From ECT2AJA-110-A sp035399845 (lineage in GTDB: Bacteria; Planctomycetota; Phycisphaerae; UBA1845; UTPLA1), in assembly GCA_035399845.1 (NCBI GenBank), contig DAOPJV010000002.1, positions 124,001 to 188,000 on the forward strand: DNA of 64,000 bases. The letters run 5' to 3'. Every line of letters starts with the position of its first letter. Position 1 is the stretch's first letter. The notes under the pieces are model-generated. The model did no database searches. It saw only the letters and a list, made by a program, of their open reading frames with translations, and had not been told where the DNA came from. A program made the translations under genes and the position numbers. Positions 1-7,932 of this stretch are shown one piece after another.

Positions 1-343
1 CTCATCTGTGATGATACACTATGCGAATTACAGTGATGTGTAAAGGGATTTCACCGGAACTCAAAGACAAGCACGCAAGTCGCTTCCAAATATGCATTTA
101 CATACACAACATCAGCGACCCGTCGACCGGCCGTCAAGGAAGGCTGCCGCAAGCGCATGGCGAACGGGAACCCTCGGCGCTCGGACGCCGACTCAGGGTT
201 GTGGCTGTCGCCCCATCCGCCGCGTCCGGCCCGAAAGCGCGCTGCGCGGGGAACGATCCATTGAGAAGTGAGCCGGTATAATGGCGCAGCATTCGTGTTG
301 CGCCGCCGTCGACGCTTGCCGAAAAACCGCCGAAGGAGTCTCC
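1..343. other. Left-edge intergenic region
   Basis: This stretch has no convincing gene. Short open frames exist on both strands but have no SD and no recognisable protein. The only clear signal is a perfect TATAAT just upstream of the first gene, listed separately. Anything upstream of base 1 is outside the window. Confidence 0.5.
277..282 (+). promoter_or_regulatory. Candidate -10 element for the 344-1889 gene pair
   Basis: This is an exact TATAAT hexamer 61 bases before the ATG at 344. Transcription would begin near 289 and leave a leader of about 55 bases carrying the SD GAAGGAG at 332-338. No good TTGACA-like -35 lies at 16-18 bp spacing, so the call rests on the -10 and its position. 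Confidence 0.4.
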
Positions 344-1258
344 ATGTTCCGTCGAATATTCGGAATCTCGCTACTCGCCTGCATCGCGGCCGCGCCCGCA
401 TCCGCACAACAGACTCAGGAGATCGCCAAACTCCTGGAAAAAGGCGCCGAGCTCATCAAGGGCCTCCCTGAGATCCCCGCAGATCTCGACACGGAGGCCT
501 ACTACAAGGTCGAGCAGAAGGACACGCCGATCGGCTGGTTCCAGGTCAGGCTGGATACCGTCACCAAGTCCGGCGAACGCTTCTATCGATATCGATCCCG
601 CTTCGGATTCAATGGCGTCAATGTCGGCTGGTCCGAGGGTGAAATGATGGTCATCATGGATCGCTACTGGAAGCCGGTTGAAGTGCGCAATCGGATGCAC
701 GAGATCACACCGCAGGGTGGCAAGCGCGATATCAAGGATCGGGCCCGCATCAAGAGCGGCAAGTTCCAGCGACGGATCTTCGACGGTCGGCAGACACAGA
801 AGTACCTGTTTGAATACAAGGACGTCAACGCGGTCTTCATGGCCGAACCTCTCCTGGGAGATCTGAAGCTCGATCCGGGCGATAAGTTCGCGCTCACGAC
901 CTACGACGTGAGAACCGGCGCTTTCAACACAACCATCTACGAGGTGGACAAGAAGAAGGACGGTCGCACGAAGGTCAAGACGGACTTCCAGTTCGCCGTT
1001 GTGGATCCGAGCAAGACGGACAATATCGAAGTCATCCAGGAAACGCCGCCGCCCGAGGACCCGAACAAGAAGGAAGAAGAACTGACGGCGGAAGAGAAGG
1101 AGGCGCGGGAGCCCTACTTCCTGATCGACCCCGACAAGTTCCTTCGGTTCAGGAACGCGCCCGGCAGCGGCATCACGGTCCGCCGATCCGACCGCGAGCG
1201 TGTCGAGCAGATTCAGGAATCGCTGAAGATCACAGAGAAGGACATCCCGACATCATAG
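344..1258 (+). CDS. Secreted protein of unknown function
   Basis: This is a 304-residue protein that I cannot assign to a named family. The ATG at 344 is preferred over one at 281 because GAAGGAG sits 5-6 bases upstream and the protein then opens with a clean signal peptide, a hydrophobic core ending in APASA-QQ. The mature part is predicted to be beta-rich and hydrophilic (YYKVEQKDTPIGWFQVRLD). An acidic Lys/Glu-rich linker at about residues 245-265 precedes a short C-terminal part. It is probably periplasmic or cell-surface. It is followed after 10 bases by a thermonuclease-like gene on the same strand, so the two are probably co-transcribed from the TATAAT at 277. No catalytic motif was recognised. 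Confidence 0.8.
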   Translation: MFRRIFGISLLACIAAAPASAQQTQEIAKLLEKGAELIKGLPEIPADLDTEAYYKVEQKDTPIGWFQVRLDTVTKSGERFYRYRSRFGFNGVNVGWSEGEMMVIMDRYWKPVEVRNRMHEITPQGGKRDIKDRARIKSGKFQRRIFDGRQTQKYLFEYKDVNAVFMAEPLLGDLKLDPGDKFALTTYDVRTGAFNTTIYEVDKKKDGRTKVKTDFQFAVVDPSKTDNIEVIQETPPPEDPNKKEEELTAEEKEAREPYFLIDPDKFLRFRNAPGSGITVRRSDRERVEQIQESLKITEKDIPTS

Positions 1259-1268
1259 ACGCACGACC

Positions 1269-1889
1269 ATGACGTCCGCCCGCGCGCCATCGCGATCGAC
1301 GCGACGAAGCAGGGGAGCGATCGTCGCCGGCGCGATCCTCTCGCTTTCCCTGGCCGACCACAGCGGGCTGCTGGGCCGCCATACTGGTGACCTTGCCAGA
1401 TATGACGGAATCGTGGCGACTGTCGTCCACGTGGCGGACGGCGACACGTTCGATATCGACATCCCCGATCACAACGCCAGCGTGACGCGCATCCGCCTGT
1501 GGGGCGTCGACTGCCCTGAAATCGCTCACGGGAGCGGACCGACTGACGCGTGGTTCGGGCGGGAGGCGGCCGACTTTGCGCAGGAGCACCTCGAAGGCCG
1601 GCGCGTCCGCATTGCGCTCGATCCGAATCGGCGTACGCGCGGAAAGTATGGCCGCCTTCTGGCGTTTGTGTACTTTGAGGACACGGGCGAGATGTTCAAC
1701 GAGGCGCTGTTGCGTGAGGGTCTCGCCTACGCCGATCGGCGCTTTGATCACATCTTCGAACTGCGATTTCGTGATCTTGAGAAACGCGCGGCGACGGCGC
1801 GGCGCGGACTGTGGGACAGCGTCACGACGGAACGGATGCCGGCGTGGCGACAGCGCATGCAGAGCGCCGGTTTCATTCGAAGCCGCTGA
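1269..1889 (+). CDS. Thermonuclease (SNase-like) family protein
   Basis: This 206-residue protein belongs to the staphylococcal nuclease (OB-fold) family, whose members cleave DNA or RNA phosphodiester bonds with Ca2+. The family pattern is visible: DGDTFDID holds the first metal-binding Asp. RIRLWGVDCPE holds the equivalents of Arg35, Asp40 and Glu43 of the S. aureus enzyme. RGKYGRLLAFVY holds the equivalent of Arg87. All catalytic positions appear intact, so activity is likely. The N-terminus has a basic stretch then a hydrophobic segment (AGAILSLSLA), suggesting export or anchoring. It starts 10 bases after the preceding gene and has no strong SD of its own, consistent with translation from a shared mRNA. 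It converges on fbp with a 15-base gap. Confidence 0.88.
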   Translation: MTSARAPSRSTRRSRGAIVAGAILSLSLADHSGLLGRHTGDLARYDGIVATVVHVADGDTFDIDIPDHNASVTRIRLWGVDCPEIAHGSGPTDAWFGREAADFAQEHLEGRRVRIALDPNRRTRGKYGRLLAFVYFEDTGEMFNEALLREGLAYADRRFDHIFELRFRDLEKRAATARRGLWDSVTTERMPAWRQRMQSAGFIRSR

Positions 1890-1904
1890 ACAGCCGGCCG
1901 ACCG

Positions 1905-2942
1905 CTACCCGCCGACGGGGGCTTCGGCGTATTTGCGCATGTATTCCTCGACGCGTTCGACTTCCCGGGCGCTGCCGACAATCAGCGGTGTTCGCTCGTG
2001 CAGCGACGTCGGCTGTTTGTCGAGAATGCGCACCTGGCCGTCCGTCGCCTTGCCGCCCGCCTGTTCGGCGAGAAACGCGATGGGATCCGCCTCGTAGAGG
2101 AGTCGCAGTTTGCCGGAGGGCGATTTGGCCGTCGGCGGATAGAGAAAGATGCCGCCGCGAAGCAGCGTGCGATGGAAGTCGGCGACGAGCGAGCCGATGT
2201 AGCGCGCCGTATAGGGACCGGCCTCTTCGCTCTTGCACCACTTCAGGTATTCCTGAATGCCGCGCGGGAAGGAGTTCCAGTTGCCTTCGTTGACGCTGAA
2301 CATCTTGCCGCGTTCGGGCATTCGCACGTTTTCCTGCGCGAGAATGAACCCGCCGACTGTCGGATCGAGCGTGAACATGTGCACGCCTTCGCCCGTCGTG
2401 TAGGTCAGAACCGTGCTCGAACCGTAGACGATGTAGCCGGCGGCGAGCTGCCGATGCCCCGGCTGGAGCACGTCACTCATCGGATCGTCGCCGTTGAAGT
2501 TACTCGTGTCGCGTTCGAAGATCGCGAAGATCGTACCGACGGAGACGTTGACATCGATGTTGCTGGAGCCGTCGAGCGGATCGAAAATCACGACGTATTT
2601 TCCGTTGGAGCCGCTCATCACTTTCGGATGATCGAGTTCCTCCGACGCGAGAATGCCGACGTTGCCGCGATAGCCAAGACACTGTTCGATCGTCTTGTTG
2701 GCGAGAATATCCAGCTTCTGCTGCTGTTCGCCGTGGACGTTGATATCGCCCGCCTCCCCCAGCACTTCCAGGATACCCGCGCGTCGCACTTTGGCGGAGA
2801 TGATCCGAGCCGCCAGCGTGATGCCGGAAAGGAGCCAGCTGAAGGACCCCGTGGCTGTCGGATGGCTCCGCTGCTGGCCGAGAATGTGCTCCTCAATCGT
2901 GACGAAGTTCTTCTGGCCGCTGAGATGCATATCGTTGGACAC
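1905..2942 (-). CDS. fbp: Fructose-1,6-bisphosphatase class I
   Basis: The protein has 345 residues, the usual size for class I FBPase. It hydrolyses fructose-1,6-bisphosphate to fructose-6-phosphate, the committed step of gluconeogenesis, in the cytoplasm. The signature metal and phosphate site DPLDGSSNID is near residue 121. ILASEE upstream supplies further metal ligands, and RYIGSLVADFHRTL and YPPTAKSPSGKLRLLYEADP match the conserved C-terminal half. The GTG at 2942 is chosen because AGGAGGG lies 6 bases upstream; an ATG four codons in is the alternative. It appears to be a single-gene unit, with 254 bases separating it from the end of prfA and no evident neighbour in the same pathway. Confidence 0.95.
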   Translation of the reverse strand: MSNDMHLSGQKNFVTIEEHILGQQRSHPTATGSFSWLLSGITLAARIISAKVRRAGILEVLGEAGDINVHGEQQQKLDILANKTIEQCLGYRGNVGILASEELDHPKVMSGSNGKYVVIFDPLDGSSNIDVNVSVGTIFAIFERDTSNFNGDDPMSDVLQPGHRQLAAGYIVYGSSTVLTYTTGEGVHMFTLDPTVGGFILAQENVRMPERGKMFSVNEGNWNSFPRGIQEYLKWCKSEEAGPYTARYIGSLVADFHRTLLRGGIFLYPPTAKSPSGKLRLLYEADPIAFLAEQAGGKATDGQVRILDKQPTSLHERTPLIVGSAREVERVEEYMRKYAEAPVGG

Positions 2943-3196
2943 GAGTCCCTCCTGAATCGGGCGCCGATGGATCCGTCGGCGATGGCCTTCGGAAAGCCTT
3001 CATCCTACATGTTTGTCACATTTATCCCAAGCGCTCCCGGACGAAGAATCTGCGACAAAACCCTCGTCAATCGTCGCGTTCATCCGACATTGCGTGACCG
3101 GGCGTTCCGTGCGAATCGCGACAGCGTCAACAGGCTGCAACGGCGCCACGTATCGGCCGCGAACCGGCCATCGCGGCGGGCGATTGGAAAAACGTT

Positions 3197-4291
3197 TTAC
3201 GACGCGGCGATCTGGCGCTGACGCTCGAGTTTCCGCAGATCCTCAACGACTGGCGTCAACATCCCGGCGCTGATCTTTTCCAGCGAGTAGTTCTGATTGG
3301 TTCGATGGTCGGTACAGCGATTCTGCGGGTAGTTGTAGGTCCGAATTCGCTGACTGCGATCCCCCGAGCCGATCATCGTTTTGCGGGCGCTGTCGCGCTT
3401 GTTTCGCTCGATCGATTCGAAGTGATCCTTGATGCGGCTGGCGAGAATTCGCCGCGCCTTGGCCCGGTTCTTGTGCTGGCTCTTTTCGTCGCGCATCGAG
3501 ACGGTAATCCCCGTCGGAACGTGCTCGAGCTTGACGGCGCTTTCCACTTTGTTGACGTTCTGACCGCCGGGGCCACCCGCCCGGCTGACATGCTCGAGGA
3601 CATCCTTGCTCCAGTTGATGTCGACATCCGTCTCTTCAACCTCGGGCAGGACCGCGACTGTCGCGGCCGACGTGTGAATGCGCCCCTGTGTCTCCGTGAC
3701 GGGGACGCGCTGCACGCGATGGCCACCCGCTTCGTAGCCGAACCACGTGAAGACGCCGGGGCCTTTGACGTTGAACATCACTTCCTTGTAGCCGCCATGG
3801 TCCGACGGCGACGCGTCGAGCAGTTCCGCCTTGAACCCTCGAATCGACGCAAAGCGCGTGTAGATGTCGTAGAGATCCGCCGCGAAGATCGCCGCTTCGT
3901 CACCACCCGTTCCGGCGCGGATTTCCACAATGACGCAGGAGACATGGGCGTCGTCACCCACGATCAGGCTGTCGATCAGCCCCTCCATGATGCCGTCACG
4001 TTTCTCGATGAGATCGGGCAGTTCGAGCTCGGCCAGTTCCTTCAGTTCAGCGTCGCCGGCGGGATCGTCGATGATCGATTCCGCCTCTTCGATCTGCGAG
4101 TTGAGCTTCTTGTACTCCCGATAGGGATCGTACATATCCCGGAGGCTGGCGTGCTCCATCGACAGCTTGACGAGCCGCGTCGAATCCGCGGCGACTTCCG
4201 GCGTCCCCATCAGCGCCGTGATCTCGTCATAGCGCACGATGATCTGATCCAGCTTTTTGAGGAACTCGGGCGTCAGCAGCGTCTCAGACAT
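3197..4291 (-). CDS. prfA: Peptide chain release factor 1
   Basis: This 364-residue factor recognises UAA/UAG on the ribosome and triggers peptide release. It is RF1 and not RF2: the stop-reading tripeptide region reads RVPVTETQGRIHTSA, with PVT in place of the common PAT, near residue 196. RF2 would have SPF. The catalytic GGQ is in GGPGGQNVNKVE near residue 241. The ATG at 4291 follows GAGAG by about 6 bases; a TTG four codons earlier is less likely. It lies downstream of rpmE on the same strand, but a hairpin plus TTTT separates them, so prfA may have its own promoter or depend on read-through. The prmC methyltransferase gene often found beside prfA is absent. Confidence 0.96.
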   Translation of the reverse strand: MSETLLTPEFLKKLDQIIVRYDEITALMGTPEVAADSTRLVKLSMEHASLRDMYDPYREYKKLNSQIEEAESIIDDPAGDAELKELAELELPDLIEKRDGIMEGLIDSLIVGDDAHVSCVIVEIRAGTGGDEAAIFAADLYDIYTRFASIRGFKAELLDASPSDHGGYKEVMFNVKGPGVFTWFGYEAGGHRVQRVPVTETQGRIHTSAATVAVLPEVEETDVDINWSKDVLEHVSRAGGPGGQNVNKVESAVKLEHVPTGITVSMRDEKSQHKNRAKARRILASRIKDHFESIERNKRDSARKTMIGSGDRSQRIRTYNYPQNRCTDHRTNQNYSLEKISAGMLTPVVEDLRKLERQRQIAAS

Positions 4292-4384
4292 GGCGTCTCT
4301 CAATTCGCTCGAATCGTTCGTCGCAGGCGATCCATCGCCCCCGGCGCGTCACACGAATGGCCGACTCGCGCCACTGCGTGAACG

Positions 4385-4436
4385 AAAACACGCCGCGGTT
4401 TCCATGCGAGTTGCGGCGCATCGAAACCACGGCGTG
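4385..4436 (-). terminator. Intrinsic terminator of rpmE
   Basis: The arms at 4389-4402 and 4423-4436 form a 14-bp stem with one mismatch. On the minus strand the hairpin begins 20 bases after the rpmE stop and is followed directly by TTTT (4385-4388). This fits Rho-independent termination between rpmE and prfA. Confidence 0.6.
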
Positions 4437-4456
4437 TCGATTGTACTGTGTTGTCG

Positions 4457-4690
4457 CTAGCCCTTGGCCGGCGTCTTGCCCTTGAAGTAGTTCGATCCGA
4501 ACTTCTTCTGGAACTTCTCAACGCGGCCCGCCGTATCGACGAACTTCTGCGTGCCCGTGAAGAATGGATGACAGCCCGAGCAGATTTCCACGGTGATCTT
4601 CTGAACCGTGCTGCCGGTCTGGAACGTGTTCCCACAACCGCACGTCACGGTGCAGTCTTCGTGGTACTTGGGATGAATGCCTTCCTTCAT
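4457..4690 (-). CDS. rpmE: 50S ribosomal protein L31, zinc-binding form
   Basis: This 77-residue protein of the large ribosomal subunit begins MKEGIHPKYHED, the typical L31 N-terminus. It carries a CGCG and a CSGC pair, giving the cysteine set of the C+ (zinc-binding) form, followed by HPFFTG. The open frame extends upstream to 4900, but the L31 homology and a GAGG about 8 bases upstream fix the start at 4690. A promoter candidate lies at 4741-4768 and a terminator at 4385-4436, so it can be a self-contained unit. The C+ form is usually the zinc-replete paralogue; no zinc-free copy is in this window. Confidence 0.95.
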   Translation of the reverse strand: MKEGIHPKYHEDCTVTCGCGNTFQTGSTVQKITVEICSGCHPFFTGTQKFVDTAGRVEKFQKKFGSNYFKGKTPAKG

Positions 4691-4740
4691 AGTATCCGCC
4701 TCGCAGTTGCGGCCATGCCGCCGGATGAATCGAGCCCCAC

Positions 4741-4768
4741 ATGATAGCCGCTTTCCGCCGTCCTTCAA
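4741..4768 (-). promoter_or_regulatory. Candidate sigma70-type promoter of rpmE
   Basis: On the minus strand TTGAAG (4763-4768) is followed after 16 bp by TATCAT (4741-4746). Transcription would start near 4734, giving a leader of about 44 bases before the rpmE ATG at 4690. Confidence 0.45.
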
Positions 4769-4933
4769 GACCAGCAGGAGGAATCCTCGCCAGACCGGCC
4801 GCTCTTCCGCCCACGTGGCGGCCGTTCGCACGCGATGTCCATTCTCCATTGCGGGACAACGCCGCCCGAGAAAAATCATAACCATTGCTCCCGCACACAC
4901 TTACACCCAGCGGCGTCTCACTGAGCAACGTCA

Positions 4934-4939
4934 TATAAT
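4934..4939 (+). promoter_or_regulatory. Candidate -10 element giving a leaderless Nudix mRNA
   Basis: This exact TATAAT ends 7 bases before the ATG at 4947. With the usual 6-8 base spacing from -10 to start point, transcription would begin at or next to the A of the start codon. No SD lies between them, and no clear -35 was found. Confidence 0.4.
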
Positions 4940-4946
4940 CTGCGTG

Positions 4947-5486
4947 ATGACCAGCACGCCCCGCATCGAGGACCGCATCGAGTTCACGTCGCGCAAGTTC
5001 CGCGTCGCCCGTCGCACTGTCACGACGAACGACGGCCAGCCGCACGATGTCCACGTCATCCGCCATCCGGGGGCCGTGGTCATCCTGCCGGTCCTGGATG
5101 AGGATCAGATTGTCCTGATCCGGAACCATCGGGCGACGCTCGAAAAGATACTGTGGGAACTACCGGCGGGCACACTCGACAAACCCGGCGAGGCCCCCGA
5201 GATCGCGGCGGCGCGGGAATTGGAGGAGGAGGCGGGTTATCAGGCCGATAAACTGCGGTGGCTCTGCGAGATGCACCCATCGCCCGGTGTGATGGACGAA
5301 CGAATCATCGCCTACGTCGCGTCGGGGCTGACGAAGACGAGCCAGCGACTCGAACCGGCGGAGCGGATCGAAGTAGAGATCGTATCGGCGGACCAGGCGT
5401 TGCGCATGGCGACGGACGGGACGATCACGGACGCCAAGACGCTGGTCGCGCTGTTTCGATGGGATCATGAGCGAAGGAAGGATTGA
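4947..5486 (+). CDS. Nudix hydrolase, ADP-ribose pyrophosphatase-like
   Basis: This 179-residue cytoplasmic enzyme probably splits ADP-ribose or a similar nucleoside diphosphate linked to another group. The Nudix box spans residues 75-98 and ends RELEEEAGY, with all catalytic glutamates present. The first spacer is one residue longer than the consensus (G-TLDKPG-E, six instead of five). LPAGTLDKPGE and the MHPSPG-MDE segment resemble the ADPRase (NudF-type) subfamily; the exact substrate is inferred. The frame is open back to 4677, but homology starts after 4947 and a TATAAT lies 8 bases upstream of this ATG. The stop codon abuts the ATG of the next gene (TGA-ATG), so the two are probably translated from one mRNA. 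Confidence 0.88.
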   Translation: MTSTPRIEDRIEFTSRKFRVARRTVTTNDGQPHDVHVIRHPGAVVILPVLDEDQIVLIRNHRATLEKILWELPAGTLDKPGEAPEIAAARELEEEAGYQADKLRWLCEMHPSPGVMDERIIAYVASGLTKTSQRLEPAERIEVEIVSADQALRMATDGTITDAKTLVALFRWDHERRKD

Positions 5487-6590
5487 ATGAGCTGGGAGAA
5501 CAGAGACTACGCCAGCGGCGATCCATCGCGACGCGCCGACGGCTTCGGCGGCCTGGGCCACGGTACCGGCGGACGATTTGCCGACAACCCGCTGAACTGG
5601 TCACCGACGATCGGACACTTCTTTCGCATCCGCGTCCGCATCCATATCACGTTGATCCTGTTCATCCTGTTCGAGTCGATGCGGAATTTCGGGTTCGCCA
5701 CACTCCACATGAGTGTCGTGCTCTTTGCATCCATCCTGCTGCACGAATTCGGACATTGCTTTGCAGCGAGATGGGTCGGCGGAAGCGCTGATGATATCCT
5801 CATGTGGCCCCTTGGCGGCCTGGCTTCGGTCGACGCGCCTCGGCGGCCGAAGGAACAGTTCATCACTGTCGTCTGCGGACCGCTGGTCACGCTCGGGCTG
5901 ATCATCATCTCCACGATCGGGCTGTACGCGATGGGCGCTCGTATCGAGGGCTCAGGCGGCTTCCCGTACTTTCGTTTCATTCCGGGATTCACCGAACTTC
6001 CATCGCAACTCACACTATTCGTTTACTCGACGCTCAACCTGGTGTTCGCCATCAATTCCTTCCTGTTCATCTTCAACCTGCTTCCGATGTATCCGATGGA
6101 CGGCGGACGAATGATGCACTGCGCTTTATGGAAACCTCTCGGGTTTCACAAGGCGTCCACGATCACATGCACGATTGGCATGGTTGTCGCCGTGCTAGTG
6201 GGGCTGTACGCGATGATGGTCCAACAGTACATGCTGCTGGCGATCGCCTTGATGGGTTACCTCTCCTGTTTCCAGGAACGGCAGATGGTCAAGGCCGGAT
6301 TCTCGCAGGAAGACAGCTACGGGGGCTACGACTTCTCCGGCGGATACTCAACGATGGATTCGCCGGAAAGACCTCGCAAGCCCGGCTTCTTCGCCAAGTG
6401 GAAGCAGAAGAAGCAACAGGGCAAGTGGCGTCAGCAGCGCGAGCGCGAGGCGGCGGTACAGGAGCAGGTCGACGGCATTCTCGACAAGGTGAAGCGCGAG
6501 GGCATCGGCAGCCTGTCTAACAAAGAGAAGAAGCTGCTCGAAGAGGCGACGCGCCGACAGAACGCCGCAGATCGACGTCATGGGGTGTAG
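5487..6590 (+). CDS. M50-family (site-2 protease-like) membrane metalloprotease
   Basis: This 367-residue membrane protein has several hydrophobic segments between about residues 45 and 260. The zinc motif HEFGH is at residues 86-90. The third ligand motif N-LLPMYPMDGG (Asp205) sits in a later TM, the layout of SpoIVFB/rhomboid-like S2P enzymes that cut substrates within the membrane. The last 100 residues are a charged, Lys/Arg/Gln-rich cytoplasmic tail with no CBS domain. The ATG follows the Nudix stop with no gap. The substrate is unknown and no sigma or anti-sigma factor is nearby. Confidence 0.85.
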   Translation: MSWENRDYASGDPSRRADGFGGLGHGTGGRFADNPLNWSPTIGHFFRIRVRIHITLILFILFESMRNFGFATLHMSVVLFASILLHEFGHCFAARWVGGSADDILMWPLGGLASVDAPRRPKEQFITVVCGPLVTLGLIIISTIGLYAMGARIEGSGGFPYFRFIPGFTELPSQLTLFVYSTLNLVFAINSFLFIFNLLPMYPMDGGRMMHCALWKPLGFHKASTITCTIGMVVAVLVGLYAMMVQQYMLLAIALMGYLSCFQERQMVKAGFSQEDSYGGYDFSGGYSTMDSPERPRKPGFFAKWKQKKQQGKWRQQREREAAVQEQVDGILDKVKREGIGSLSNKEKKLLEEATRRQNAADRRHGV

Positions 6591-6794
6591 AGAGTCCGGC
6601 GCCAACTGAGCCAGGCTACCCCGTACCGAGCCACGCGCATCAGCAAGTGGCCGGGCGACTTGCGACACACCACGCGAATTCAGCACGACCCGCTGCGACT
6701 TCCGCGCCATCGGACATTTCGCGAAGATTCGGATTTGTGCGCTTTGCTGGGCTGCGCTGGCCTGCTCCCCTGCGGGTCGCAGTTCGGATTAGAC

Positions 6795-7787
6795 CTATGA
6801 CTTGCTGGCGGTTGCCGGGTTGGGTGTGATGGATTCACCCCTGGTGGGTTCGCGCGGGGCGGCCTTGGCGGCCTGCGCCTCGGCCACGCTGGATGTCTCC
6901 CCGGCGGTCGACGCTTCATCAACAACACCCGCCACAGTCACGTCGGCCGCCTTCGGGCCGAATCGTTCAATGACCTGATCGTCGGTGAACCGCGCCGTGG
7001 CGAACATTTCGTGATAGGTCTCGGGGAAGTTGTCCATGCCCTCGACACCGATTCTGTCGGGCCAGACGCCCTTCTCGTAATAGGCTGTGCCGAAGAGCCA
7101 GTCCCAGATCGACAGGATCGAGCCGTAGTTCGCCAGCTGGCCCTTGGCCTCCACGGAGTGATGCCACCAGTGCAGTTCGGCGGAGTTGAAGATGTAGTTC
7201 AGTCTGCCGATGTGGGTGCGAACATTCGCGTGATGCCAGAAGCCCTTGAGGATGTCGACCGTCGAGTAGAGCACGATGACGGACTTGTCGCAGTGCATGA
7301 AGTGGAACGGCAGCACGATGAAGCCGTATTTGAAAGTCGCCTCGAAGAGGTGAACGCGGAAGGTGCTCATGGCGTCCATCTGCGTGACGGTGTGATGCAC
7401 CCGATGGAATCGCCAGAGGAAATTCGATTCGTGATGCCAGCGATGCATCCAGTAGCGCGCGAAGTCGTTCACGAGCAGAAAGACGAGGCCCTGGACGACC
7501 CACGGCCACGTGGACATGCCGCCATCCACGAGGACGGGGAATTCCATGATGATGCAGTAGATGATCATCTTCGTGAGAGCGTACATCACGGGACCTTCGA
7601 CGATGCTCGCCGTGAAGTCCGCGAGATAGCCCTTGCGCGTGGGGCCCGTCGTGTAGGCGGGACAGACGGGTGGATAGATGCGTTCGAGAATGTGGAACGT
7701 GATCAGGCCCGTGAAGAACACGATCGACATCGTCACGACGGACGGCAGCCACTCAATGAAATGCTTGATGTCCAGCAGGAGTTCCAC
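6795..7787 (-). CDS. Sterol desaturase / fatty acid hydroxylase family protein
   Basis: This 330-residue membrane di-iron oxygenase of the FA_hydroxylase superfamily introduces OH groups or double bonds into lipids. Histidine clusters HRWHHE, HRVHH and HWWHH lie in the expected order between TM segments and should bind the two irons. The last ~55 residues are an Ala/Glu/Thr-rich tail with no counterpart in the catalytic core. The start is GTG at 7787, with AGAGGT about 7 bases upstream. It lies beside a CoA-ligase-like gene and a second di-iron desaturase on the same strand, so a role in making or modifying unusual membrane lipids is a fair inference, but the substrate cannot be read from sequence. 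Confidence 0.85.
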   Translation of the reverse strand: MELLLDIKHFIEWLPSVVTMSIVFFTGLITFHILERIYPPVCPAYTTGPTRKGYLADFTASIVEGPVMYALTKMIIYCIIMEFPVLVDGGMSTWPWVVQGLVFLLVNDFARYWMHRWHHESNFLWRFHRVHHTVTQMDAMSTFRVHLFEATFKYGFIVLPFHFMHCDKSVIVLYSTVDILKGFWHHANVRTHIGRLNYIFNSAELHWWHHSVEAKGQLANYGSILSIWDWLFGTAYYEKGVWPDRIGVEGMDNFPETYHEMFATARFTDDQVIERFGPKAADVTVAGVVDEASTAGETSSVAEAQAAKAAPREPTRGESITPNPATASKS

Positions 7788-7932
7788 GACTCAACCTCTG
7801 ACTCGTCTCTGGCGGGATCCCTGAACGCGCCGGCAATCGAATCGCCGCCCGCCAGATCGGTATTGTAACGCCCGTTCCGGGCCCGCATTCAAGTTTCCAC
7901 CGCAAGCCGCAGTCCGCAGGTCCTTCTGCGGG

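Noticed and set aside
51..407. Minus-strand frame at the left edge
   Set aside because: It overlaps the signal peptide region of the 344 gene; Arg-rich, without SD.
1998..3221. Long plus-strand open frame (407 codons) opposite fbp
   Set aside because: Antisense to a clear FBPase; its translation is Arg-rich with no family features, as expected from GC-rich third positions.
3305..4381. 358-codon plus-strand frame opposite prfA
   Set aside because: It is the complement of RF1, with no SD and no recognisable protein.
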